Under the pieces are notes generated by a model. That model saw nothing but the letters and a program-made list of their open reading frames with translations. It searched no databases and was not told the origin of the DNA. DNA of 64,000 bases from Microbispora sp. NBC_01189 (lineage in GTDB: Bacteria > Actinomycetota > Actinomycetes > Streptosporangiales > Streptosporangiaceae): positions 2,771,501 through 2,835,500 of the forward strand of contig NZ_CP108581.1 of assembly GCF_036010665.1 (NCBI RefSeq), read 5' to 3'. Below are positions 31,298 to 39,954 of the stretch, in pieces. The translations under genes were made by a program, and so were the position numbers. Numbering within the stretch: the stretch's first letter is position 1; every line of letters begins with the position of its first letter.

Positions 31298-32368
31298 TCA
31301 GTACGGCAGCACACTGGTCTTGTAAGCCGGTGCCACGAACGCCGCCTTGAACTTCGGGAAGGCCACGGTCTTCGCGTTGCCGTCCGAGGTGTACCGGTCG
31401 GTGGGGTTGGCCTTCAGCCAGTCGAGCCAGGCCATCGAGCAGAACTTCTTGCAGTCGCCGACCTTGTTCTCCTTCGACCTGATCCGCGGGATGCTGAGGG
31501 GATCGAAGTCCTTGGTGAACGGCGACGGCGCGGGGGTGTACCCGGCCAGGAACACGCCCTTGTAGTCGTAGTGAACCCCGCCGGACGTCCCCTGCAGCGC
31601 CCACTTCTTCTCGTGCGGCTGGTTGCCGTACGGCAGGGCGAGCGTGACCGGCGGCGTCTTGATGAGCGAGGTGATCAGCGTCTGCCCCGCCGCGATCTGC
31701 TTCTCCACCTCGTCCTTCGGCTTGCCGAGCAGGTTGAGGTGATCACGGGTGTGGTTGCCGATGTCGAAGTTGTGGTCCTTGAGCCACTGCAGGACCTGGA
31801 TCTGCTCCTCCGGGCGGGCCTTGCCGAACAGGTCCTTGATCACATACATGGTCGCCACCGGCCGGAAGCCCGGATGCTTCCTCGCGACGTCCATGAGGAT
31901 GCCGATCGCGCAGTCCGGCGCCGGGTTGCCCATGCCGTCCAAAGTGAGCTGGGCGGGTGAGGAGTCGTCGAAGGTCAGCACCACCGGGTGCTTTCCCGCC
32001 GGAATGTCGATCTTGCCGGTGACGTACTCCGCCGCGGTGATCGGCACGTAGTCCTCGGCGGCCAGCCGCTCCAGTTCGTCCCGGAAGTCCTTCGGGCTGC
32101 GGTCGTCGCCCGGCGGCGGGTTCTGCACGATCCGGTGATACATGATCACCGGGATCTGTCCCAGCTCGTTGGCCTTCACCTGGGCGGCGGCGGCCATCTC
32201 GGACTTGCGCAGCGCCGCCTCGTTGGCCACCTTGTTCCGCTGGTGACGGGCCTGGCCCGCCTGCGTGGCGTGCTTGCCGCCGCCGGCCGCGCAGCCGGAG
32301 AGCACGGCGGAGCTCCCGGCCACACCCACCAGCGCCGCGACGACGCCGGCAATCCTGAAGCGCCCCAT
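31298..32368 (-). CDS. Polysaccharide deacetylase (NodB-type) lipoprotein
   Basis: 356 residues. Lipoprotein signal (VVAALVGVAGSSAVLSGC, lipobox LSGC) and a charged helical linker lead to a CE4 domain from about 72. Visible motifs are PVIMYHRI, VLTFDDSS (metal and catalytic Asp pair), IGNHTRDHLNL (zinc His pair H-x3-H) and LALPYGNQP. It should remove acetyl groups from a cell-surface or environmental polysaccharide such as peptidoglycan, chitin or xylan; the substrate is open. It lies just after the mannoside operon on the same strand, so acetyl-mannan processing is conceivable. Confidence 0.9.
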   Translation of the reverse strand: MGRFRIAGVVAALVGVAGSSAVLSGCAAGGGKHATQAGQARHQRNKVANEAALRKSEMAAAAQVKANELGQIPVIMYHRIVQNPPPGDDRSPKDFRDELERLAAEDYVPITAAEYVTGKIDIPAGKHPVVLTFDDSSPAQLTLDGMGNPAPDCAIGILMDVARKHPGFRPVATMYVIKDLFGKARPEEQIQVLQWLKDHNFDIGNHTRDHLNLLGKPKDEVEKQIAAGQTLITSLIKTPPVTLALPYGNQPHEKKWALQGTSGGVHYDYKGVFLAGYTPAPSPFTKDFDPLSIPRIRSKENKVGDCKKFCSMAWLDWLKANPTDRYTSDGNAKTVAFPKFKAAFVAPAYKTSVLPY

Positions 32369-32456
32369 GGAACCCCCTCATCGGGCCGCGCTTGACGATG
32401 AGGGGCTCCTACCCGCCGAATGCGCTCACTTCACGGCGCGTAGGACAAACATCACG

Positions 32457-33635
32457 CTAAGTGAGAGACATGTGCGGCTCGGCGCAGAAGGCCACGCCGT
32501 CCCCGCCGATGTGGACCCGTCCCTCGGACGCGGCGACGAAGACGGACTCCCCGGGACGCAGCTTGACCTCGGCCCCCCCGGAGAAACCACTGGAGAAACC
32601 ACCGGAGAAACCCCCAGTGGAACCCCCGGCCGCACCTCCGGTCGTGCCCACGTTCACGACGCCGTCGACGCACAGCACGATCCTGGGCGCCGCTTCGACG
32701 AGCACCCCGGCCGCTCCGGGCGCGATCCTGCGGAGCAGGAACTCCGGCACCGGCGGCCCGTACGCGCCGTCGTCCGGCTCCACCACCACGGGCTGCGCCA
32801 CGGGGTCGGTGATCCGCAGCAGTTCCTCCACGTCGACGGGCTTGCCGGTGAGACCCGCCCGCAGCACGTTGTCGGAGCACGCCATGATCTCCACGGCGAA
32901 GCCGTCGAGATAGCAGTGCGGCACCCCGGCCCCGAGGAACAACGCCTCCCCGGGGGCCAGCGTGTGGCGCCGCATCAGCAGCGGCGCCAGCACGGCCGGG
33001 TCCTCCGGATACCGCCGGGCCAGCCGCGTCACGAGCGCGTAGTCGGGCGCGTGGACCGCCGAGGCCGCCCACACCACCGACTCGACCAGCTTCCGCCGGG
33101 AGCCCGGCCACTCCAGCAGCGTCCGCAGCGCGCCGAGCACGTCGCCGTCGCCCAGTGCCCCCACTACCGGCCGCAGCGGCTCCACGCGCAGCCGGTCGAC
33201 CAGCATCGCCGACTGCTCGGCGGGCCGGAACCCGGCCAGCCCGGTGAACGGCGTGAGCGCGCAGACCAGCTCGGGCTTGTGCCACGGGTCGGTGTAGTTC
33301 GCGTCGCCCCGCGCGTGACCCGCCGCGGCCTGCTCGGCGTCCGGATGCACCTGCAGCGACAGCGGCCGTTCCACCGCGATCAGCTTCATCAGGTACGGCA
33401 GCCGCCCGCCGAACCGCTCCGCGACGGCCTCGCCGAGCGTGCCGGCCGGGTCTGCGGCGATCACGTCGGTGAGCGTCGTCTCGGCCCCGTCCCTGGTCAG
33501 CCGGGACGGAGCGGCGGGGTGGGCGCCGAGCCACAGCTCGGCCTCGGGCCCGGTGGCGGTCCGGCCGGTGAGCGCGGCGATGGCCGTCCGGGAACCCCAG
33601 GGGTAGTCCTTGACGGGGTTGGTGAGCAGGTCCAC
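32457..33635 (-). CDS. manA: Mannose-6-phosphate isomerase, class I
   Basis: 392 residues. N-terminal type I PMI features: NPVKDYPWGS, ELWLGAHP, LPYLMKLI, the zinc-binding SLQVHPDAEQA, YTDPWHKPEL (second metal site) and AGVPHCYLDG. A Gly/Ser/Phe insertion (GGFSGG repeats, 12-bp units near 32580-32615) sits in the C-terminal cupin part. It converts mannose-6-P to fructose-6-P and is the last gene of the mannoside operon, 47 bp after the beta-mannosidase gene, so it feeds released mannose to glycolysis once phosphorylated. Confidence 0.93.
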   Translation of the reverse strand: MDLLTNPVKDYPWGSRTAIAALTGRTATGPEAELWLGAHPAAPSRLTRDGAETTLTDVIAADPAGTLGEAVAERFGGRLPYLMKLIAVERPLSLQVHPDAEQAAAGHARGDANYTDPWHKPELVCALTPFTGLAGFRPAEQSAMLVDRLRVEPLRPVVGALGDGDVLGALRTLLEWPGSRRKLVESVVWAASAVHAPDYALVTRLARRYPEDPAVLAPLLMRRHTLAPGEALFLGAGVPHCYLDGFAVEIMACSDNVLRAGLTGKPVDVEELLRITDPVAQPVVVEPDDGAYGPPVPEFLLRRIAPGAAGVLVEAAPRIVLCVDGVVNVGTTGGAAGGSTGGFSGGFSSGFSGGAEVKLRPGESVFVAASEGRVHIGGDGVAFCAEPHMSLT

Positions 33636-33682
33636 GTGCGTCCTCTCGCATGCGGCGGGGGAAGAGCGAGCGCGGTCCGAGA

Positions 33683-36115
33683 CTAACGGGATTCGTTAAC
33701 ACATCGGAGCACGGGGTGTCGGACCAGCGCGCCGGGGTCGGGGCTACCCCCGCTGACCTGGAAGACCGCCGTCTCACCGGGCAGCAGCGTGACGAGCTGG
33801 TCGTCCACCGTCGCCCCGGGATCGAGCCGGTCGGGGAAGATCGCGAGCTCGCGCACCAGCGTCCGCGCGGTCACGCTCACCCGCAGGCCGCCCTCGGTCT
33901 CCTCGACCACCGTGTCCATCTCGGCCGGGGGATAGTCCATCGCCGGGTCCTCGCGCGGGAACCACAGCGCGCGGGCGTCGCCGAGGGTCGCCACCAGCAC
34001 CTCCCCCGCCGGGTTCCCGGCCCGCGCCACCGACTCGGGCAGATCCACGGACGCCGTGCCGCGCGCCGGAGCCGACACCGCGAAGCGCTCCTCGGCCAGG
34101 ATCTCGCCCGCCAGGCTCAGCCGTCCGACGGCGAGCTCGCCCGACCACGCCTCGTCGGTGTCGTTCACCATTGCCAGCACCATCGCCGGCCCCACCGCCG
34201 GCGCGTCGCCCTGGAACGTGAGCAGCCGGTCGGCGAAGGCCCGGCGCAGCGCGTGCCACAACGGCTTGCGCCGTCCGCCGCCGTCCACGGCGGCCCAGGA
34301 GGTGACCGGCCAGCAGTCGTTGAGCTGCCACACGATCGTGCCCATGCAGTACGGCGCGAGCGCCCGGAACCGCTCGATCCCGAACGCCATCGCCCTGGCC
34401 TGGTTGAGCTGGGTGAAGTAGTGCCAGTCGTCGAAACCGTCCGGCCGGGGCAGGTGCTCGCCGAGGCCGCGCAGCAGCTTGAGGTCGCCGTCGGCGGCCT
34501 TCTGGTGGTGGACGACCCCCGGGGACGACGGCGTCAGCGGGTCGTCGGAGACCGCGGCACGCAGCGTGGCGTACGTCGGCGGGCCCTGGAAGCCGAACTC
34601 CGCAACGAACCTCGGCGTGTAGGCCGCGTAGTGGCGGTAGTCGTGGGTGTTCCAGACGGTCCAGATGTGGACGGTGCCCCGGGACGGGTCGTTGGGCGGC
34701 AGGTCGGGGGCGCCGGAGTAGGGGCTGCCCGGCCAGTACGGCCGGGCCGGGTCGAGCTCCGCGACGATCCGGGGCAGCAGGTCGTAGTAGAGACCGCCGC
34801 CCCAGCCGCGGCCCTCCAGCCTCTCCTGCCATCCCCAGTCGGCGTGGCCCTCGATGTTCTCGTTGTTGCCGCACCACAGCACGAGGCTCGGACGGCGGGC
34901 CAGGCGGGCGACGTGCTCGCGGGCCTCGGCCTCGACCTCCGCCGCGAACGGGCCCTCCTCGGGGTAGGCCGCGCAGGCGAACGGGAAGTCCTGCCAGACC
35001 AACAGGCCCATCTCGTCGGCGAGGTCGTAGAAGTCGTCGCTCTCGTACCTCCCGCCGCCCCACACCCGCAGGCAGTTGGCGCCCGCTCCGGCCGCCTGGG
35101 CGAACCGCTCGGCCAGGCGCTCACGGGTGATCCGGCTGGGGAAGCAGTCGTCGGGGATCCAGTTGAAACCCTTCACGAAGACCGGCCGGCCGTTGACCAC
35201 GACCGTGAAGGCGTCGCCGGTCCGGTCCAGCTCCACCGAGCGGAACCCGATCCTGCCGGTCCACTCGTGATCTTCGAGCCGGACGGCGAGGTCGTACAAC
35301 GGCTGCTCGCCGTACCCGCGCGGCCACCACAGGTCGGGGTCCGGCACGGTCAGCGTGACGACGGCCCGGCGCGCCCCGGCCGCGACGGTCACGGTCTCGG
35401 TGGCCCCTCCCACGGTTGCCGCAAGAGTGAGCGGGCGCTCGGCGGCGCGCTCGATCACCGCGTGTACCTCGACGGTCCCGTCCCCGGACACCAGGGGACG
35501 CACCTCGGCCAGGCGGGCGGCGCTCCAGGTCTCGATGCCGATGGGCCGCCAGATCCCGGCGGTGACGAGCGTCGGTCCCCAGTCCCAGCCGAAGTTGCAG
35601 GCCATCTTCCGGATGAACTGGTACGGCTCGTCGTACGCGCCGGGCCGGTCGCCAAGCGCCGCCTTCTGCGCCTCCGCGTACGCGTACGGCGCTTCGAACA
35701 GGATCCGCAGCGTGTTGTCGCCCACCCGCAGCAGGTGCCGCACCGGGAAGCGGTACGACCGGTGCATGTTGGCCGTCCGGCCGATCTCGACGCCGTTGAG
35801 CACGAGCGTGGCGGCCGTGTCGAGCCCGGCGCAGACCAGATCGGCCCGCTCGTCGCCGGTGCCGTCCCCACCCGGCTTCCCCCCTGGCTCCCAGGTGAAG
35901 GTGGTCTCGTAGGCCCACGCCGTACGGCCGATCCAGGTGAGCCCCGCCTCGTTGTCGTCCAGGTACGGGTCCTCGATCAGCCCGGCGGCGAGCAGGTCGG
36001 TGTGCACGCAGCCGGGAACGGACGCGGGCAGTCCCGCGACCACCGGCCGGAGCTGCCCGGTCGACGACACGGCGGTGACGGTCCACCCGTCGTGCAGGGG
36101 ACGGTACGAGCTCAC
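33683..36115 (-). CDS. Glycoside hydrolase family 2 beta-mannosidase
   Basis: 810 residues from GTG 36115, overlapping the ATPase gene stop (GTGA). The N-terminal jelly roll carries ASVPGCVHTDLLAAGLI and the FGWDWGPTLVTAGIWRP block typical of beta-mannosidases. The TIM-barrel has LRVWGGGRYESDDFYD, acid/base Glu in WCGNNENIEGH (about 418) and nucleophile Glu in FVAEFGFQG (about 505). No signal peptide, so it acts in the cytoplasm on imported mannosides, consistent with the Opp-type importer encoded just upstream. Confidence 0.94.
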   Translation of the reverse strand: MSSYRPLHDGWTVTAVSSTGQLRPVVAGLPASVPGCVHTDLLAAGLIEDPYLDDNEAGLTWIGRTAWAYETTFTWEPGGKPGGDGTGDERADLVCAGLDTAATLVLNGVEIGRTANMHRSYRFPVRHLLRVGDNTLRILFEAPYAYAEAQKAALGDRPGAYDEPYQFIRKMACNFGWDWGPTLVTAGIWRPIGIETWSAARLAEVRPLVSGDGTVEVHAVIERAAERPLTLAATVGGATETVTVAAGARRAVVTLTVPDPDLWWPRGYGEQPLYDLAVRLEDHEWTGRIGFRSVELDRTGDAFTVVVNGRPVFVKGFNWIPDDCFPSRITRERLAERFAQAAGAGANCLRVWGGGRYESDDFYDLADEMGLLVWQDFPFACAAYPEEGPFAAEVEAEAREHVARLARRPSLVLWCGNNENIEGHADWGWQERLEGRGWGGGLYYDLLPRIVAELDPARPYWPGSPYSGAPDLPPNDPSRGTVHIWTVWNTHDYRHYAAYTPRFVAEFGFQGPPTYATLRAAVSDDPLTPSSPGVVHHQKAADGDLKLLRGLGEHLPRPDGFDDWHYFTQLNQARAMAFGIERFRALAPYCMGTIVWQLNDCWPVTSWAAVDGGGRRKPLWHALRRAFADRLLTFQGDAPAVGPAMVLAMVNDTDEAWSGELAVGRLSLAGEILAEERFAVSAPARGTASVDLPESVARAGNPAGEVLVATLGDARALWFPREDPAMDYPPAEMDTVVEETEGGLRVSVTARTLVRELAIFPDRLDPGATVDDQLVTLLPGETAVFQVSGGSPDPGALVRHPVLRCVNESR

Positions 36116-37104
36116 GCTGTCTCCTTCTTCTCCGCGAGCTTCTTCTCCGCGAGCTTCTTCTCCGCGAGCGCGGCTCCCGCGCAGCCGGAACAGGCCACGT
36201 AGTGCCCGTCCCTCACCTCGGCCAGCCCGGGACGGGTCCGGCGCTCCTCCGGGCCCTCGTGGTAGACGCACGGTAGGTCCTCCCCTGTGTCCGCTGCTGT
36301 GCCATCCGCTGTGCCGTCTACTGGGGCGTCCGTCCACTTGGTGTGCAGGCGCGGGACCGCGGCGAGCAGCGAGCGCGTGTACGGATGCCTCGGGTCGCCG
36401 AAGACGAGAGGGGTCGGGCCCATCTCGGCGATCCTCCCGTCCCGCAGCACCACGGTCCGGTCGCTGACGTAGTTGCCGAGCGACAGGTCGTGCGTGACGA
36501 ACAGGATTCCGAGGCCGCGCGCCCGCAGGTCGGCGAGCAGGTTGAGCACGTCGATCCGGGTGGACGCGTCGAGCATGCTGATGATCTCGTCGGCGACCAG
36601 CAGCCGGATGTCGAGCAGCACGGCCCGGGCGATCAGCATGCGCTGGAGCTGGCCGCCGCTGAGCTGGTGGGGATACTTGCCGAGGACGTTGCCGGGGTCG
36701 AGCCGCACGCTCTCCAGCGCGTCCTCCACGCGCCCGCGCCACTCACGGGCGCCCACCCCGCGGAAGTACTGCTCCCTGATCATGGTGAAGACCCGGTCGG
36801 CCCGGAAAATGGGGTTGAAGCAGCTGAAGGGGTCCTGGAAGACGCCCTGCACCTGCCGGTAGTACTCCTTGCGGTCCCTGATCGAGGAGATGTCCCGGCC
36901 GTCCAGGCTGATCGTGCCGCCGCTGACCTGGGTGAGGCGCAGGACCATCCGGCCTATCGTGCTCTTGCCGCTGCCGCTCTCGCCGATGAGCGAGACCACC
37001 TCCCCCTCCCCGACCTCGAAGCCGACGCCGGAGACGGCCGTCAGCGCGCGCCCGCCGAACGCGCCGACGCGGTAGACCTTGGAGACGTCATCCAGTCTCA
37101 GCAT
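36112..37104 (-). CDS. Opp/Dpp-type importer ATP-binding protein (DppF-like)
   Basis: 330 residues. Walker A GESGSGKST (about 39-47), Q-loop VFQDPFSCFNP, signature QLSGGQLQRM, Walker B LLVADEIISMLDAS (Glu present) and HDLSLGNYVSD. After the oligopeptide-ABC C-terminal region there is a pair of Cys motifs (HYVACSGC) and an AEKKL x3 tail from 15-bp repeats at 36122-36166. It pairs with the next ATPase. In some bacteria Opp-family importers carry mannobiose or other oligosaccharides, and its place beside a beta-mannosidase supports that here. Confidence 0.92.
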   Translation of the reverse strand: MLRLDDVSKVYRVGAFGGRALTAVSGVGFEVGEGEVVSLIGESGSGKSTIGRMVLRLTQVSGGTISLDGRDISSIRDRKEYYRQVQGVFQDPFSCFNPIFRADRVFTMIREQYFRGVGAREWRGRVEDALESVRLDPGNVLGKYPHQLSGGQLQRMLIARAVLLDIRLLVADEIISMLDASTRIDVLNLLADLRARGLGILFVTHDLSLGNYVSDRTVVLRDGRIAEMGPTPLVFGDPRHPYTRSLLAAVPRLHTKWTDAPVDGTADGTAADTGEDLPCVYHEGPEERRTRPGLAEVRDGHYVACSGCAGAALAEKKLAEKKLAEKKETA

Positions 37105-38061
37105 TCACTCGGCCTTCCAGCAGGCGACGAGGTGGCCGGGGGCCACCTCCGCGAACGGCGGCTGCTCGGCGCACTGCTCGAACGCCAGCGGGCAGCGGTC
37201 CCGGAACCGGCATCCCCCGGGCGGATCCAGCAGGGACGGCGGATTGCCGGGGATCCCGGTCAGCCGCCGGTCCTCGTAGCGCACCCCCACCTCGGGCACG
37301 GCCGACACGAGCTGCCTGGTGTACGGATGCCTCGGCGCGGTGACGAGCACCTCGGCCGGGGCCTTCTCGGCCAGCCGTCCCGCGTACATCACGAGGATCG
37401 TGTCGGCGATCTGGTACACGAGCGAGATGTCGTGGGTGACGACCATCATGCTGGTCACCAGCCCGTGGTCGCGGAACCCGAGCAGCGTCGTGGCCACGGC
37501 CTTCTGGCTCGACACGTCGAGCGCCGAGGTGACCTCGTCGGCGATCAGCAGCGAAGGGTCCAGCAGCGTGGAGACCACCATGACCACCCGCTGCCTCATG
37601 CCGCCGGACAGCTCGATCGGGTAGCGCCCGAGCACGTCCTTCGACAGCCCCACCAGCTCCAGCCGGCGTTCCAGCTCGGCGATGCCTCCGGTGGTGCCGC
37701 CGCGCTCGCCCCGCGCGGCCAGCAGCTCGCCGACCATCTTTCCGATCTTCCTGGTCGGGTTGAGCGCGCTCATCGAGTACTGCGGGATGAGCGACACCTC
37801 CCGGAAGCGGAACTCGTCCATCGCCCGGTCGTCGGCGATCGGCAGCTCCCTGCCGTCCAGCTCGACCGTGCCGCCGGCGTGGCGCATGCGGCCGTCCAGC
37901 CGGATCAGGCTCTTGGCGAGCGTGGACTTGCCCGAACCCGACTCCCCGGCGAGGCCCATGATCTCGCCGTCCGCGACGGAGAACGTGACGCCGTCGAGCG
38001 CCTTCACCTCGCCGCGCAGCGTCCGGTAGTAGACCCGGAGGTCGGTGACCTTCAGCGCCAC
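37105..38061 (-). CDS. Opp/Dpp-type importer ATP-binding protein (DppD-like)
   Basis: 318 residues. Walker A GESGSGKST (about 40-48), Q-loop IPQYSMSALNPTRKIG, signature ELSGGMRQR, Walker B LLIADEVTSALDVSS and H-loop VTHDISLVYQ. The oligopeptide-ABC C-terminal signature is present (HPYTRQLVSAVPEVG) with the cysteine cluster GCRFRDRCPLAFEQC that holds an iron-sulfur cluster in some homologues. It abuts the DppF-like gene and DppC-like gene by 0-1 bp. Confidence 0.94.
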   Translation of the reverse strand: MALKVTDLRVYYRTLRGEVKALDGVTFSVADGEIMGLAGESGSGKSTLAKSLIRLDGRMRHAGGTVELDGRELPIADDRAMDEFRFREVSLIPQYSMSALNPTRKIGKMVGELLAARGERGGTTGGIAELERRLELVGLSKDVLGRYPIELSGGMRQRVVMVVSTLLDPSLLIADEVTSALDVSSQKAVATTLLGFRDHGLVTSMMVVTHDISLVYQIADTILVMYAGRLAEKAPAEVLVTAPRHPYTRQLVSAVPEVGVRYEDRRLTGIPGNPPSLLDPPGGCRFRDRCPLAFEQCAEQPPFAEVAPGHLVACWKAE

Positions 38062-38062
38062 G

Positions 38063-38905
38063 TCACATCTCCCTCAGCTTCGGGTTGAACACCTCGTCCA
38101 GCCCGACGTTCATGACGTAGAGCGCGCCGACGATCGCCGTGATGCCGGCCCCCGGCGGGACGAACCACCACCACATGCCGAGCTGGAGTGCGCTCCACCG
38201 GGCCGCGTTGTTGAGCATCAGCCCGAGGGAGACCGAGTCGGTCGGGCCGAGCCCGATGAAGTCGAGCGAGGCCGCGATCAGGATCGAGCTGCCGAACAGG
38301 AGGATGAACGTCAGGAACAGGTACGAGCTCATGTTCGGCGCGATCTCCCGGAGGATGATCCTCGGGGTGCGCACGCCGCTCAGCCGGGCCAGGTCCACGA
38401 AGTCGCGCGAGCGCAGCGAGAACGTCTGCGCCCTGATCGCCCGCGCCGCCCACGGCCATGAGGTCAGCCCGATGAACAGCGCCTGCACGCCGACGCCGCG
38501 CACCCCGAGGTACGCGTTGACGATCAGCAGCACCACCAGCGCGGGCAGCACGAGCACGATGTTGGTGACCATGGTGAGCAGCTCGTCGACCCATCCGCCG
38601 CGGTAGCCCGCGACGAAACCCACGACCATGCCGACGACCGACGCCAGCACGCCGCCGAGCACGCCCACCAGGAACGTCGACCGCAGGCCGTACAGGAACT
38701 GGGCGAAGACGTCCTGGCCGAACGTCGTGGTGCCGAACCAGAACTCCCCCGACGGCGGCGCCATCGCGGGCCCGACGTAGTCGGCGGGCTTGTGACCGAT
38801 CGTCATGGGCCCGACCACCCCGGCGACGAGGAAGACGGCGACGACGACCGTGCCGGCGACCAGCTTGCGGTTGCGCAGCGCGAAGTGCAGCGCCTCGCTT
38901 CTCAC
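38063..38905 (-). CDS. Opp/Dpp-type permease (DppC-like)
   Basis: 280 residues with six membrane helices. The DppC start motif (GTTTFGQDVFAQFLYGLRSTFLVG) follows the first helix, and the EAA-like loop reads RSRDFVDLARLSGVRTPRIILREIAPN. It overlaps the upstream DppB-like gene by 4 bp. Forms the translocation channel with that protein for the inferred mannoside importer. Confidence 0.94.
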   Translation of the reverse strand: MRSEALHFALRNRKLVAGTVVVAVFLVAGVVGPMTIGHKPADYVGPAMAPPSGEFWFGTTTFGQDVFAQFLYGLRSTFLVGVLGGVLASVVGMVVGFVAGYRGGWVDELLTMVTNIVLVLPALVVLLIVNAYLGVRGVGVQALFIGLTSWPWAARAIRAQTFSLRSRDFVDLARLSGVRTPRIILREIAPNMSSYLFLTFILLFGSSILIAASLDFIGLGPTDSVSLGLMLNNAARWSALQLGMWWWFVPPGAGITAIVGALYVMNVGLDEVFNPKLREM

Positions 38906-39894
38906 GCCGCTCCCCCCGTCCCCGTCCTGGTGCGCGGATCGACCAGGACGTACGCGATGTCGATGACGAAGTTGGCGATCAGCACGCCGATCACGATGAA
39001 CAGGAAGGTCCCCTGCAGCAGGAAGAAGTCCTGGTTCTGGATCGCCTGGAGGATCAGGCGCCCGAGCCCGGGATAGCTGAAGACGATCTCTGTCACCAGC
39101 GCGCCCGCCACGAGCACGCCGAGTTGCAGGGCGAGGCCGGTCACCTGGGGCAGGATCGCGTTCCTGAAGGCGTAGCGCCGCACCAGCCGCATCGGCGCGC
39201 CGAGCGCCCGCAGGTAGTTGACGTAGTCCGCCTCCAGCTCATAGATGATCATGTTGCGCATGCCGATCGCCCAGCCGCCGAACGCGACAAGGAACAGCGA
39301 GGCGAACGGGAGGAACCAGTGCTGGGCGAGGCTGCCGAGGAATACCCACGACCAGGACGGCTGGAGGTCGAAGCCGTAGGGCCCGGCGACCGGGAAGATC
39401 CCCGCGACGATGCCGAACGCCCAGGCCAGCAGGATCGCGAGCCACATGTACGGCGTCGCGGTCAGCACGTAGCCGAGCGGCAGCACGGTGTTGTCCAGCC
39501 ACCTGCGCCGCGCCGCGAACGCGCCGAACCGGTTACCGGCGACCCAGCTCAGCAGGATGGACGGGATCAGCAGGCCCAGCGTGTACGGCACGGCCCGGAC
39601 GATCACTTCGGTGACCGGTGTCGGGAACAGCCAGATGCTGATGCCGAGGTCTCCCCGCAGCAGCGAGCCCCAGAAGTTGAGGTACTGCCGCCACAGTGGC
39701 AGGTCGAAACCGAACATCGCGGTGTAGTGGACGCGCATTGCCTCGACGGCGGCCGGCTGCGCGATGTTGGCCCGCGAGAGCATGCTCCGCACGGGGTCGC
39801 CCGGCATGAAGCGGGGGATCATCCAGTTGACGGTCACGGCCACGAAGAACGTCAGGCCGTAGACGAGAAGCTTTCTGCCGAAGTAGCGGCGCAC
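38902..39894 (-). CDS. Opp/Dpp-type permease (DppB-like)
   Basis: 330 residues, six or seven membrane helices. DppB hallmarks: N-terminal RKLLVYGLTFFVAVTVNWMIPRFMPGDPV, SLLRGDLGIS and the EAA-like loop YVNYLRALGAPMRLVRRYAFRNA. It lies 60 bp after the binding-protein gene with a strong hairpin in between, and overlaps the DppC-like gene. Confidence 0.94.
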   Translation of the reverse strand: MRRYFGRKLLVYGLTFFVAVTVNWMIPRFMPGDPVRSMLSRANIAQPAAVEAMRVHYTAMFGFDLPLWRQYLNFWGSLLRGDLGISIWLFPTPVTEVIVRAVPYTLGLLIPSILLSWVAGNRFGAFAARRRWLDNTVLPLGYVLTATPYMWLAILLAWAFGIVAGIFPVAGPYGFDLQPSWSWVFLGSLAQHWFLPFASLFLVAFGGWAIGMRNMIIYELEADYVNYLRALGAPMRLVRRYAFRNAILPQVTGLALQLGVLVAGALVTEIVFSYPGLGRLILQAIQNQDFFLLQGTFLFIVIGVLIANFVIDIAYVLVDPRTRTGTGGAA

Positions 39895-39917
39895 GCCGAC
39901 CTCCCGGTCGCGGAACG

Positions 39918-39947
39918 GCGCCCCCCTCCCCGCGGGGAAGGGGGCGC
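39918..39947 (-). terminator. Intra-operon hairpin between binding protein and permease genes
   Basis: Two 15-nt arms beginning GCGCCCCC and ending GGGGGCGC pair with a single C-A mismatch, in the 60-bp gap after the binding-protein gene. It may act as a partial terminator or RNA-stabilising 3' structure that raises the ratio of binding protein to permease, a pattern known in ABC operons. Confidence 0.7.
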
Positions 39948-39954
39948 GGGAAGA

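Noticed and set aside
33650..36202. 850-residue plus-strand open frame
   Set aside because: Antisense to the GH2 beta-mannosidase, which has all catalytic motifs; no domain in the shadow.
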